A DNA stretch of 64,000 nt from Microcosmobacter sp040493455 (GTDB lineage Bacteria > Bacteroidota > Bacteroidia > Flavobacteriales > Flavobacteriaceae). Positions 1-8,482 of this stretch are shown here, one piece after another. A program made the position numbers and the translations under genes. The stretch lies in contig NZ_JANFDA010000002.1 in assembly GCF_040493455.1 (NCBI RefSeq), positions 496,001 to 560,000 of the forward strand, given 5' to 3'. The first letter of the stretch is position 1, and every line of letters starts with the position of its first letter. The notes below the pieces were generated by a model. It had not been told where the DNA came from and searched no databases. It saw nothing but the letters and a program-made list of their open reading frames with translations.

Positions 1-742
1 CAGAGCTTTCTGTAAGGCACTTATCACCTATCATCGCCACAGCTGTCTTGGTATCCTCATAATTAAAATTATCGATTAGAATTCTGTAAATCCCATCACT
101 CTGTAAAATCTCTTCAATCTCCTTAAGATCTCTAGCTTCAACAATAATTTTAAGGTCTCTGTTAGTATCCTCTAAGTACTGTTTAGTCATGTCAATAGCC
201 TTGGTAATTCCTCCGGCAAAATCAATGTGGTTATCCTTTAGCATTATCATGTCGTAGAGTGCAAAACGGTGGTTCTCTCCACCGCCGATTTTTACAGCCC
301 ACTTTTCGAGTGCTCGAATACCAGGAGTGGTTTTTCGTGTATCTAATATTTTAGTTCCAGTACCTTCAAGCAAATCGACAAATTTTCTGGTTTTAGTGGC
401 AATAGCACTCATGCGTTGCATTGCATTAAGTACCAAACGCTCTGCTTTCAAAATAGATTGTGAAGCCCCTTCAACATAAAACACAATATCACCATAGCTC
501 ACTTTGCTCCCATCTTCAATCAAGGTTTCGACAGTCATATCTTCATCTACATAAGCAAACACTTGTTTAGCAAATTCTACGCCAGCGATAATCCCTTCAT
601 CCTTTACTAAAAGCTTAGCCTTACCTTTCGCTGAAGCAGGAATACAAGCTAAAGAACTGTGATCGCCATCGCCTACATCTTCTCTAATTGCATTACTGAT
701 AATACCATCTATTTCTATATCGAATTGTTCTTGTGAAATCAT
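1..742 (-). CDS. nadC: Nicotinate-nucleotide pyrophosphorylase (quinolinate phosphoribosyltransferase), 3' end outside window
   Basis: Translating leftwards from the ATG at 742 gives about 247 residues with no stop before the window edge, so the C-terminal end is missing. The protein begins MISQEQFDIEID and carries the strongly diagnostic stretch DTRKTTPGIRALEKWAVKIG around residues 133-152 followed by GGENHRF, the phosphoribosyl/quinolinate-binding core of NadC. Family knowledge: it converts quinolinate and PRPP to nicotinate mononucleotide, CO2 and pyrophosphate in cytoplasmic de novo NAD synthesis. It is divergent from rlmH; the 183-bp gap between them holds a palindromic repeat. Identity is secure; only the end is unseen. 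Confidence 0.95.
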   Translation of the reverse strand, partial: MISQEQFDIEIDGIISNAIREDVGDGDHSSLACIPASAKGKAKLLVKDEGIIAGVEFAKQVFAYVDEDMTVETLIEDGSKVSYGDIVFYVEGASQSILKAERLVLNAMQRMSAIATKTRKFVDLLEGTGTKILDTRKTTPGIRALEKWAVKIGGGENHRFALYDMIMLKDNHIDFAGGITKAIDMTKQYLEDTNRDLKIIVEARDLKEIEEILQSDGIYRILIDNFNYEDTKTAVAMIGDKCLTESS

Positions 743-866
743 GTATTGAATATTTACTGCTAAAATAAGGATTTGATTTACGATATACGATTGACCATTT
801 TAGAATTTTTGAGTTGTGCTTTTGGTTTAATAGCTTTGCTAAGCATTCCCTTATTGAGATGTCCCC

Positions 867-913
867 TCGAGCGCAGTCGAGAGGTTATTAAAATAGGTCT
901 CGACTGCGCTCGA
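867..913. repeat. REP-like palindromic repeat between nadC and rlmH
   Basis: Two 16-base arms, TCGAGCGCAGTCGAGA at 867-882 and its perfect reverse complement at 898-913, are separated by 15 AT-rich bases. Each arm is itself partly palindromic (TCGA...TCGA), so each could fold alone or the two could fold together. The GC-rich arms stand out from the surroundings. From memory, the TCTCGACTGCGCTCGA word recurs in intergenic regions of flavobacterial genomes; only this pair was noticed here. It lies in the 5' region of rlmH, just upstream of its ATG at 926. Confidence 0.8.
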
Positions 914-925
914 CCTGACAAAAAC

Positions 926-1399
926 ATGCAAATAAAACTTCTTGCCATAGGTAAAACAGATGACAAAAACCTGCAATCGTTAATCGACGATTACCAAAAA
1001 CGTCTTGGGTATTATATAAAGTTTGATTTTGAAATTATTGCAGATATCAAAAATGCTAAAAGTTTGTCTGAAGCTCAGCAAAAACAGAAAGAAGGCGAGT
1101 TGATTTTAAGCAAAGTTACTAATTCGGACGCCTTGGTTTTATTGGATGAAAATGGTAAGCAAATGGATTCTGTAGCCTTTTCTAACTACCTCCAAAAATA
1201 TATGAACTCTGGTATAAAGCGTTTGGTGTTTGTCATTGGTGGACCCTACGGGTTTTCGGAAGCTGTTTACCAGAAAGCACAAGGAAAATTATCCTTGTCG
1301 AAGATGACATTCTCACATCAAATGGTGCGACTGTTCTTTATTGAACAGTTGTATAGAGGCTTCACGATTTTAAGGAACGAGCCCTACCATCACAGATAG
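926..1399 (+). CDS. rlmH: 23S rRNA (pseudouridine1915-N3)-methyltransferase RlmH
   Basis: The 157-residue protein starting MQIKLLAIGKTDDKNL matches the usual RlmH length and start. It shows the SPOUT knot signature near the C-terminus, VFVIGGPYGFS, then SKMTFSHQMVRLFFIEQLYRGFTILRNEPYHH, which is the S-adenosylmethionine-binding and catalytic tail of the family. Family knowledge: it methylates pseudouridine 1915 in helix 69 of 23S rRNA on the assembled 70S ribosome. The frame stays open back to 773, but that extension translates the palindromic repeat and has no family counterpart, so the ATG at 926 is chosen. Its 3' end overlaps the converging HXXEE gene by 38 bp. Confidence 0.95.
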   Translation: MQIKLLAIGKTDDKNLQSLIDDYQKRLGYYIKFDFEIIADIKNAKSLSEAQQKQKEGELILSKVTNSDALVLLDENGKQMDSVAFSNYLQKYMNSGIKRLVFVIGGPYGFSEAVYQKAQGKLSLSKMTFSHQMVRLFFIEQLYRGFTILRNEPYHHR

Positions 1400-1775
1400 C
1401 CTTTATTAACAAAATGGCAACCAATAATAAGAATGGTGCAGTAATTACTCCTGGCGTATAACCTTTCTGTACAATCGTCCAGATTGGGTGACCAATGCCA
1501 TTGACCAATTCAATAAAAATCCAAAATCCTAAAGGAAGTATTGCCAAGTTGTGATTTGTTCTTACTAAAAAGAGCCAACACAATATTCCCAAAACAAACA
1601 ACCCAATATTGATGACCAAAAATCCAAAATGAAGGTCATCTGAAACTAAACTACAGACATAAGTTGCAGGCGGAAAATTATCCCAAAGCTTGCCTATATA
1701 TTCTTCTATGGAATGAATAGCTTGGAGTATAACCAATGCTAAAAACAGGCGAGATACTTTAGGTGAATACGTCAT
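1362..1775 (-). CDS. HXXEE domain-containing membrane protein
   Basis: A 137-residue, hydrophobic protein with about four membrane segments. It shows the features that name the HXXEE family: an early HSIEEY motif (about residues 21-26), a middle HFGF (about 49-52), and a later NGIGHPIW. The role of the family is not known; the conserved His and Glu residues within membrane segments suggest a metal or cofactor site, which is inference. It stands alone, converging on rlmH with a 38-bp tail-to-tail overlap, and is divergent from the DCC-family gene at 1840. Confidence 0.75.
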   Translation of the reverse strand: MTYSPKVSRLFLALVILQAIHSIEEYIGKLWDNFPPATYVCSLVSDDLHFGFLVINIGLFVLGILCWLFLVRTNHNLAILPLGFWIFIELVNGIGHPIWTIVQKGYTPGVITAPFLLLVAILLIKAICDGRARSLKS

Positions 1776-1839
1776 TTTTTTGATGGTAATGAAATGAATC
1801 TCAATCTCTTTCGACTACAAGATAGTAAAATCAAAAGCC

Positions 1840-2238
1840 ATGAAAACTCTAGACCAAAAAGACATTATCATTTTTGACGGCGAATGCAACCTCTGTAACG
1901 GTGTTGTTGGCTGGTTACTAAAATTTGCGCCTAAAGACATCTTTAGTTTTGTGCCATTTCAGTCTCCAAGAGGTCAAGAGTTATTGAAAACACATGGTTT
2001 CCCTACAGAATCTCTAGATACAGTTATCTTAATTGATGAGGCTGGAATCAAAACACATTCTGATGGTTTCTTACGAATCGTTTCTAAGATTCCAAAATGG
2101 CAACGTGTGGCTGCGCTGTTAGCTTTCATTCCTAGAATGATTAGAGATTACATCTACGTTACAGCATCTCGAAACCGTGTAAAATGGTTTGGTTCCTCTA
2201 ACAGTTGCACAATCAATTTAAGCCCTAAAGCATCCTAG
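1840..2238 (+). CDS. DCC-family thiol-disulfide oxidoreductase-like protein (DUF393)
   Basis: The 132-residue protein has the family-defining start FDGECNLCNGVVGWLLKFAPKD, giving the D-x2-C-x2-C motif with cysteines at residues 16 and 19. The DCC/DUF393 family (YuxK type) has a predicted thioredoxin-like fold; the paired cysteines suggest redox chemistry, but substrates are not established. No signal peptide is seen, so a cytoplasmic location is likely. A single gene, convergent with the patatin-like gene, leaving only 25 bp between the stop codons. Confidence 0.85.
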   Translation: MKTLDQKDIIIFDGECNLCNGVVGWLLKFAPKDIFSFVPFQSPRGQELLKTHGFPTESLDTVILIDEAGIKTHSDGFLRIVSKIPKWQRVAALLAFIPRMIRDYIYVTASRNRVKWFGSSNSCTINLSPKAS

Positions 2239-2263
2239 ACCCTTCCTGTCCTTCACACAAATC

Positions 2264-4708
2264 TTAATAAATATGTCTGTGGAAAATATCCAGAATGTAA
2301 TGAAGCAACGAAATCCTATTGTTCATTACTAGAACATTAAAATCTGGTAGAACGAAGTCTTTAGAACCTGGAGAATACACCACAAGATATACATGAGGAT
2401 ACTTTAGTAAAGTCTCTCGTAATGCAGTAAATAATGGTAATTCGCCCGATGCTACTGAATCTGGATGCGCTTTGATAACGATAAGATTATAACGCCCTAA
2501 ATTGTTCTGATATTGAGGGATTTCATCTTTATGGTTTAATTCTTGAATTTCTGCACCTGCATAATCCACTAACTCCTTGATTAGTTTATCATAAGGATCG
2601 TTTTCCTCAAAATTCACATGTTCTCTTATCCACAATACAGGATACTTATTTAGAACTCGTATTGAGTTCATATCGAAACAATTCCTGATTAATGAAATAC
2701 GAAGCAAGATGTTTTTAACGCCCTTTTCTACATTGGGTCTTAACGTTTCAGATTCATCCTGAATCTTCAATACACTGTTGTAAATATCTGCTGAGACTTT
2801 GTGCTTAGAAACATACTTATAATCCTTATCCTTACTGTACATAATAAAGTTTGGCGTTTCTTTATCGATCCAATAATTTACAGCGCTACTCGGTAATGCT
2901 ATTTTATCCAGGAGTTCTTTAAGACCATCATCACCAATAACTTTAGAACGTTCTGTCATCCATTCTGCTTCAAAAAGCTTATCATAGTACAACGAGTCAT
3001 AGATATCAGAAAACAGCTTACTCCTTGTCACTAAAGTAGATTTTGAAGAAATACTTTTTTGGTAGCTCACATAGTCAAAATCCATAATAAAGCGTGCGGC
3101 ACTTTCAGCTCCAGCTCTAAACAATGCCTTTACTTTTTCTTCAGTCATCTGAAAATCCAGCCAATTAAAGCTATCGGTATCAATAACGGCTATGGAGTCA
3201 TCACTCGCACTACTATTTTTATAAATCGCTTCATTATCTCTTATGACTCTAGCATTATCAAAACATTGCCCCAAAAGTCCCAATACGGAGCTCGTTTCTT
3301 TAGGCTTTATTCTATCTACACCCAATTTCACACCAATAGTAGTCACATGTTCGCTAGACACAGCTGGATCTACAGACGCTTCATCATTAGAAGGTGTTGG
3401 GTCAGTAAGCGGCAGTTCCGTAAAGACATCTATTGGGAAGTTGGACATAATACCGCCATCAACTAAAAATACACTTTGGGGAATAATGCCTTTATAATGA
3501 CACCATTGATGCCATTTTAACCTCAGTATATTATATTCATCTACATCATCGCTATTAACCCAACTTAAGTCGAGCTGAACAGGTTCAAACAATAACGGAA
3601 CAGACATTGAAGCACGCACCATCTTAGATGGGTTTACAGTATTTCGTTGTTCAAAATAAAGTTCTGCCATTGCAGGAAATATCACCTTAGTCTGCGTAGT
3701 AAGTTCAGCTGAAATAATTGCCAATTCTCCATGCTTTGCCAGAGATCTTTTCTGCAACGTAATGTCCTCTGCAGTACCTTGTTCCAAAACAGCTTCTTCA
3801 TATTTTATCTTGAATAGTCGTTCCGCATTAAGCTGCAATTGTTTCTCAAGGCCTTCGAGCGTCATGGCAGTAATCACAATATTGTGCCTATGGCATATCA
3901 GCTTTACAACATTCATGAAGGCTTCTACACAATCTTCATGTGAATACTTAACTGAATCTTTTTCAAAGAAATCCAAAAGCTTTACTAAATGCGTGATGGC
4001 TTCCGATCTATCTGTGAAATCTTCACTCAAATCAAAATGACTAAGCTGAGAGACATATTCTTCATTTTTATACACATGGAATGAATCACTAATGCTACTA
4101 AAAAGCTTGACAAAGTCTGCTAAAGAAAATTCAACATTGCTACCATTCTTAAAGGTCTCCTTAAGCTCATCATAAATCTTCTCGTGCAATAAAATTTCAT
4201 CCAGCCATTTCTCAAACTTCACACCTGGATTCATCCCTTTATTAGCTTTAATATCCCAGTAGTTATTGAGGATTATGGGATTGCTCAAAATTTTTAGAGC
4301 ACTTTTCTTGCCTTTGGATGACACAAAATTGATAAATGCCTTGGCATCCTTTCCACCATCAATAAAATCCATAAAGTTCTTATTGATGAGATGTTTCAGT
4401 ATACGTTCACTTTTTTCTTCATGAGGCTTACCAATGGCAGCCATAAGGAAAGAATTTATAGACCCAGCCGAAGTGCCTCCAAGCCCAAGAAACCGAATTC
4501 CCATTTTTTCAAATATGTATGTGAAGCCTGCTAAGGCGATACCTAGCATACCGCCTCCCTCTTGAACCAGATTGATATATTGATAGCGATTGTGATCCCA
4601 GAAATTGGACATAAAAAAGGGTTGCCCTTGATCCCTACGCTTTCCTTCCCACTCTTTGAGATCGTTTAGAATATCCCATACTTCTTCAGTAAATTTACTG
4701 ACCTTCAT
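2264..4708 (-). CDS. Patatin-like phospholipase family protein, large form
   Basis: From the ATG at 4708 (MKVSKFTEEVWDILNDLKEWE) this is an 814-residue protein. It carries the patatin glycine-rich oxyanion loop (EGGGMLGIALAG), the nucleophile elbow GTSAGS with Ser about residue 80, and the catalytic-dyad Asp in VDGGIMSNFP near residue 417. The 330 residues between elbow and DGG are longer than in minimal patatins and hold a mostly helical insert. About 300 more residues follow the catalytic domain, of unknown role. Expected activity is serine acyl-hydrolysis of lipids. An upstream extension to 4759 is possible but hydrophobic and less likely. No clear signal peptide at the chosen start, so cytoplasmic or membrane-peripheral. 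Confidence 0.88.
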   Translation of the reverse strand: MKVSKFTEEVWDILNDLKEWEGKRRDQGQPFFMSNFWDHNRYQYINLVQEGGGMLGIALAGFTYIFEKMGIRFLGLGGTSAGSINSFLMAAIGKPHEEKSERILKHLINKNFMDFIDGGKDAKAFINFVSSKGKKSALKILSNPIILNNYWDIKANKGMNPGVKFEKWLDEILLHEKIYDELKETFKNGSNVEFSLADFVKLFSSISDSFHVYKNEEYVSQLSHFDLSEDFTDRSEAITHLVKLLDFFEKDSVKYSHEDCVEAFMNVVKLICHRHNIVITAMTLEGLEKQLQLNAERLFKIKYEEAVLEQGTAEDITLQKRSLAKHGELAIISAELTTQTKVIFPAMAELYFEQRNTVNPSKMVRASMSVPLLFEPVQLDLSWVNSDDVDEYNILRLKWHQWCHYKGIIPQSVFLVDGGIMSNFPIDVFTELPLTDPTPSNDEASVDPAVSSEHVTTIGVKLGVDRIKPKETSSVLGLLGQCFDNARVIRDNEAIYKNSSASDDSIAVIDTDSFNWLDFQMTEEKVKALFRAGAESAARFIMDFDYVSYQKSISSKSTLVTRSKLFSDIYDSLYYDKLFEAEWMTERSKVIGDDGLKELLDKIALPSSAVNYWIDKETPNFIMYSKDKDYKYVSKHKVSADIYNSVLKIQDESETLRPNVEKGVKNILLRISLIRNCFDMNSIRVLNKYPVLWIREHVNFEENDPYDKLIKELVDYAGAEIQELNHKDEIPQYQNNLGRYNLIVIKAHPDSVASGELPLFTALRETLLKYPHVYLVVYSPGSKDFVLPDFNVLVMNNRISLLHYILDIFHRHIY

Positions 4709-4825
4709 AATACTGAAATTGATAATTATTAAACATAGTGCAGGACTTGAAGCTTTCAACTGACCTCCTCAACCCTACTAAGAAAAGCTATTAATTATGT
4801 TGGTAATAAGGGAATATGCTACAAG

Positions 4826-4856
4826 TTAAAAAATTATCCACAAAGTTTTATTTTTG
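4826..4856 (+). promoter_or_regulatory. Predicted Bacteroidota-type promoter of rdgB
   Basis: TATTTTTG at 4849-4856 fits the TAnnTTTG -7 element. A weak -33 element (GTTAA rather than TTG) lies 19-20 bases upstream. The rdgB ATG follows 17 bases after the -7 box. Moderate confidence only because the -33 box is poor. Confidence 0.45.
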
Positions 4857-4873
4857 AAGACCAAATAAATACG

Positions 4874-5455
4874 ATGTCGTTACAACTAGTTTTTGCCACT
4901 AATAATCTCAATAAACTCAACGAAGTTCAGAAGCTGATTCCTGCCACTATTCAATTATTAAGTTTGAAGGATATCGGTTGCGAAGAAGACATTCCAGAAA
5001 CGCAGCCTACTATTGAAGGTAATGCGATACAAAAAGCTGAGTATGTAAAAACCAACTATGGTTACGATTGCTTTGCAGATGATACTGGTTTAGAAGTTAA
5101 CGCTCTTAATGGTGAACCAGGTGTGTATTCCGCACGTTATGCCGGACCACAACGCAATGCAGACGATAATATGAATAAGCTCTTACATGCGCTTGAAGAC
5201 CAACACGATCGAAGTGCGCACTTTAAAACCGTAATTGCTTTGCACCTTAATGGTAAGCTTGAAACCTTTACAGGAATCTGTGAAGGCGACATCATTAAAG
5301 AAAAACGTGGCGATAAAGGTTTTGGTTACGATCCTATTTTTCAGCCAAAAGACTATAAGCAAACTTTTGCGGAAATGGATTTAGATTTGAAGAATCGAAT
5401 CGGTCATCGTGGGAAAGCAGTACAATTACTGATTAGCTTTCTTAACACTCTATAA
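4874..5455 (+). CDS. rdgB: Non-canonical purine NTP pyrophosphatase (ITPase, RdgB/HAM1 family)
   Basis: A 193-residue protein of usual family length, opening with LVFATNNLNKLNEV (the nucleotide-binding T/SxNxxK motif) and continuing with CFADDTGLEVNALNGEPGVYSARYAG, which contains the catalytic acidic residues of the HAM1 fold. Later GDKGFGYDPIF and RIGHRGKA complete the signature set. Family knowledge: it hydrolyses ITP, dITP and XTP to monophosphates, keeping deaminated purines out of DNA and RNA. A promoter precedes it; the serine hydrolase gene follows 48 bp later. Confidence 0.95.
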   Translation: MSLQLVFATNNLNKLNEVQKLIPATIQLLSLKDIGCEEDIPETQPTIEGNAIQKAEYVKTNYGYDCFADDTGLEVNALNGEPGVYSARYAGPQRNADDNMNKLLHALEDQHDRSAHFKTVIALHLNGKLETFTGICEGDIIKEKRGDKGFGYDPIFQPKDYKQTFAEMDLDLKNRIGHRGKAVQLLISFLNTL

Positions 5456-5503
5456 AACCCCATTCATTTCATTTTCATTAACTTAGTGTCAAATACTAAT
5501 TCA

Positions 5504-7198
5504 ATGAAATCAATCACACCCTCTCGCATTAATGCGCTTGTATTAATGCTATCCTTTTTTGCATTTACCTTAACAGCACAAGTCAAGACAAGCAAAGCCC
5601 TAGAACAAAAAATCGATAGCCTTTTTAGTAATTACGATGACATCAATAAACCTGGTGCTGCAGTAGCAGTTGTCAGCAATGGTGAGATTGTATTCAAAAA
5701 AGGATATGGTAGCGCCCAACTAGAATACAACATTCCGGTAACGCCTTCAACGGTGTTTCATATTGCTTCGGTATCCAAACAATTTACGGTATATGCGATA
5801 TTGTTGTTGGAGCAGCAAGGTAAATTATCCTTCGACGATGATATACGAAAGCACATCCCAGAAGTTCCAGATTTTGGAACCACGATTACCTTAAGACATC
5901 TTGCAGCGCATACGAGTGGTATGCGCGACCAGTGGAGCTTGCTCAATTTGGCAGGATGGCGCTGGGATGATGTCATAACCAAAGAACATGTCATGAAATT
6001 GGTTGCCAAGCAAAAGGAACTGAACTTTCAACCAGGAGAAGAATATACCTATTGCAACACAGGGTTTACGCTGTTAGCCGAAGTCGTTGCTAGAGTTTCT
6101 GGAAAGTCTTTTGCGGAGTTCACTGAGGAGCATATGTTCAAACCGTTAAAGATGGATAAGACACTCTTTTACGACGACCACGAAAGGATTGTCAAAGACA
6201 GAGCCTACTCCTACTATATAGACGGTCTTATTTATAAAAAAAGCGTATTGAGTTACGCCAATGTTGGAGCCACTAGCCTATTCACAACTGTAGAAGATTT
6301 GGCATCATGGGCGATGCATCTTAACACTCCGAATGCGAGCGACAAAGCCATTGTAGAGAAAATGAACACACTCGCTGTGCTCAACAATGGCGATAATTTT
6401 GGAGGTGCTTATGGACAGTTTAGAAATACCTACAAAGGCCTTAACCAAATACAACACAGTGGTGGTGATGCTGGTTATCGCAGCTATTTGGGACGTTTCC
6501 CTGATCAGAATTTTGCAGTGATGGTCTTTAGTAATTTGGCGCAATCCAACCCAAGAAACCTATCGCTTCGCGTTGCTGATTTATATCTAGGCGATCAGCA
6601 GAAGGTAGAAGAAGACGGACCACGAAACCCTAAAGCCAGACCTGTAAGGTTTGTGACGCTGAGTAAAGAACAACTCAACCTGCACACGGGTGACTACTGG
6701 AATGAACCAAGTAGCTATGCCAGACGCATCTATGTAAAGAATGATACATTGATGTACTTCAGAGGTCCAGGTAACGAAAGTAAGTTAGCGCCAATTTCGG
6801 AAAACACCTATAAAATGCTAAATGTTGGTGTAGACCTTTTTGTGACTTTCAAAGGAAAGGCGGATAAAAAGACCATGGTCGTGGTTATTGATGATGGTGA
6901 GCCCATTATTTCTGAAGCCTTTACACCACCAAATTACGACACCGAAGGTCTCAAAGCCTTTGAAGGTACTTACCACAGTCCAGAGCTAAGTACATCGTAT
7001 ACGCTGGTTGTAAGAGACGGCAAACTCTATGGAACGCACAACAGGCATAGCGATTTTGAATTCCAAGTCCAAAAGGCTGATGTGTTTAGCATAAATGGTG
7101 ATCTCGTTAAGTTTACACGCGATGGTAACAATAATCTCACAGGATTAACAGTGACCACTGGTCGTGTACGGAACTTGCGTTTTGATAAGGTGAATTAA
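5504..7198 (+). CDS. Secreted serine hydrolase of the class C beta-lactamase / DD-peptidase family
   Basis: The protein has a signal peptide (hydrophobic run INALVLMLSFFAFTLTAQ) and all three motifs of the family: SxxK as SVSK at residues 89-92, YxN as YCN at 183-185, and HSGG at 318-321 in place of KTG. After the catalytic domain, about 190 residues of beta-rich sequence resemble the lipocalin-like extension found in many such esterases. It probably acts in the periplasm or outside the cell as an esterase, peptidase or D-amino-acid amidase; the exact substrate cannot be read. A GTG start at 5486 would add six residues; the ATG at 5504 places the signal peptide better. The tail-tube gene follows after 22 bp. 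Confidence 0.85.
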   Translation: MKSITPSRINALVLMLSFFAFTLTAQVKTSKALEQKIDSLFSNYDDINKPGAAVAVVSNGEIVFKKGYGSAQLEYNIPVTPSTVFHIASVSKQFTVYAILLLEQQGKLSFDDDIRKHIPEVPDFGTTITLRHLAAHTSGMRDQWSLLNLAGWRWDDVITKEHVMKLVAKQKELNFQPGEEYTYCNTGFTLLAEVVARVSGKSFAEFTEEHMFKPLKMDKTLFYDDHERIVKDRAYSYYIDGLIYKKSVLSYANVGATSLFTTVEDLASWAMHLNTPNASDKAIVEKMNTLAVLNNGDNFGGAYGQFRNTYKGLNQIQHSGGDAGYRSYLGRFPDQNFAVMVFSNLAQSNPRNLSLRVADLYLGDQQKVEEDGPRNPKARPVRFVTLSKEQLNLHTGDYWNEPSSYARRIYVKNDTLMYFRGPGNESKLAPISENTYKMLNVGVDLFVTFKGKADKKTMVVVIDDGEPIISEAFTPPNYDTEGLKAFEGTYHSPELSTSYTLVVRDGKLYGTHNRHSDFEFQVQKADVFSINGDLVKFTRDGNNNLTGLTVTTGRVRNLRFDKVN

Positions 7199-7220
7199 TA
7201 CGAACCCAAAACACAACAAT

Positions 7221-7682
7221 ATGGCTGATGAAGGCAGTAAAGAAGGTGCAACTTGGCCGATGCCAAAGTTTCATTTTGAGGTCGATTTTGGAGATGGAAT
7301 CCTGCTTGCCTTTAGCGAGGTCTCTGGCATGGATGTAGAAAACCAAATTATTGAATATCGCAAAAGCAATAGCCCTCAGTTTTCTACAGAAAAGATGCCT
7401 GGCATTGTGAAGTATGGTAACATCACCATGAAACGTGGTGTCTTTGTCAATGACAATACATTTTGGGACTGGCACAAAGAAATTACCATGAATATCATAA
7501 AGCGACGAACCGTGCTTATTAAACTACTCGACGAAAAAGGTAAGGTCACCATGCAATGGCAACTCGACAATGCCTGGCCAACAAAAATCACGTCTACGGA
7601 CCTTAAGTCTGATGGTAATGAAGTCGCTGTAGACACCATAGAAATTGCCCATGAAAAATTGACGATTACGAATGGGAAGTAG
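7221..7682 (+). CDS. Contractile-tail inner tube protein, T4 gp19 family (orphan)
   Basis: The 153-residue protein reads MADEGSKEGATWPMPKFHFEVDFGDG, then FSEVSGMDVENQIIEYRKSNS, MPGIVKYGNITMKRG and WDWHKEI. This matches the gp19/Afp1-like tube subunits of contractile injection systems and phage tails in length, order and motifs (the FxVxF...SEVSG...E strand pattern). In complete systems such subunits stack as the inner tube inside a sheath. No sheath, baseplate, spike, AAA+ ATPase or tail-terminator gene lies in the window, so this copy is solitary. It sits 22 bp after the serine hydrolase gene and may share its transcript. The family call is strong; its role here is unknown. Confidence 0.85.
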   Translation: MADEGSKEGATWPMPKFHFEVDFGDGILLAFSEVSGMDVENQIIEYRKSNSPQFSTEKMPGIVKYGNITMKRGVFVNDNTFWDWHKEITMNIIKRRTVLIKLLDEKGKVTMQWQLDNAWPTKITSTDLKSDGNEVAVDTIEIAHEKLTITNGK

Positions 7683-7816
7683 GTTTTAAAATATACGTGT
7701 ATATACGTATTGACTTCTTTTATGTAAAAAACTAACTTCGCTTAACGTTTGATAAACCAACATTAAAACGTTTTTTATCTGAGCGTTGTAGAGTAATTAA
7801 GAAAAACATAATTTGA

Positions 7817-8431
7817 ATGTCAAATTGGATTGAAAATAACCCAACAAAGTCTATTGTAATTTATTCCATAACATTGGTTGCAGCTACTTTTGGAGTTTTA
7901 TACTTCATTTTAATAGAAAATCAAGAAAATTTACATAGTACGGAGAAAGAAAATTTAAAAACTCAAATACAGACTTTAAATGAACGTATTGATTTATTAC
8001 AATATGATAACGGTATATACATAGAGCAGAACAATAAACTAAAGGATTGGATAAAATCAAATCCTAATTCTTTTGAGTTCTTGGAAGAAAAAATTGAAAA
8101 ATTAGAAAAATTAGTTTCTGAAATTGATACAACAAAATCCTCATTACCAGAATTAGTTAAATTAAAATATTATACCCAAAGTAACTTATTGTCTATTGGA
8201 CAAGCTTTTCTTGATACCGAAACAGGAGCGTCTATTGGATTAAATGATATGAATGTAAACAGAACTGCAAGTGGAATAATAAATATTCCTGGTAAAGAAA
8301 ATATTGAATTTAAAGCCGCTAAACCAGGAACACAATGGAGTTTTAAACAAAATGGATTTAAATATAGTTTGATTTTATTAGAGTTGAATTATGTTGGGAG
8401 TAAATATAGAGTGGCAGTAAAAAAAGAATAG
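7817..8431 (+). CDS. Membrane-anchored coiled-coil protein, function unknown
   Basis: A 204-residue protein. A membrane segment lies at about residues 12-34 (SIVIYSITLVAATFGVLYFILI), followed by a polar coiled coil to about residue 105 rich in Lys, Glu, Asn and Leu heptads. A C-terminal beta-rich region of about 80 residues includes GASIGLNDMNVNRTASGIINIPGKENIEF. I do not recognise the family. The single N-terminal anchor suggests the bulk is periplasmic. AT-rich base use and the flanking motifs at 7743-7797 and 8450-8478 suggest an acquired gene. Confidence 0.6.
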   Translation: MSNWIENNPTKSIVIYSITLVAATFGVLYFILIENQENLHSTEKENLKTQIQTLNERIDLLQYDNGIYIEQNNKLKDWIKSNPNSFEFLEEKIEKLEKLVSEIDTTKSSLPELVKLKYYTQSNLLSIGQAFLDTETGASIGLNDMNVNRTASGIINIPGKENIEFKAAKPGTQWSFKQNGFKYSLILLELNYVGSKYRVAVKKE

Positions 8432-8482
8432 TAACTTAAGAACAGTAACTAACGTTATACTAGACCGTTGTAAGCAATACGA

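Noticed and set aside
773..925. N-terminal extension of the RlmH reading frame
   Set aside because: It translates through the palindromic repeat, has a hydrophobic, unrelated sequence, and RlmH proteins start at MQIKLLAIGK with 157 residues.
3059..3497. Plus-strand frames within the patatin-like gene
   Set aside because: Antisense shadows of a well-supported coding region.
7743..8478. Integron attC sites around the accessory genes
   Set aside because: The motifs do not fit the GTTRRRY/RYYYAAC core rule and no integron integrase is in the window; kept only as cassette-like junctions.
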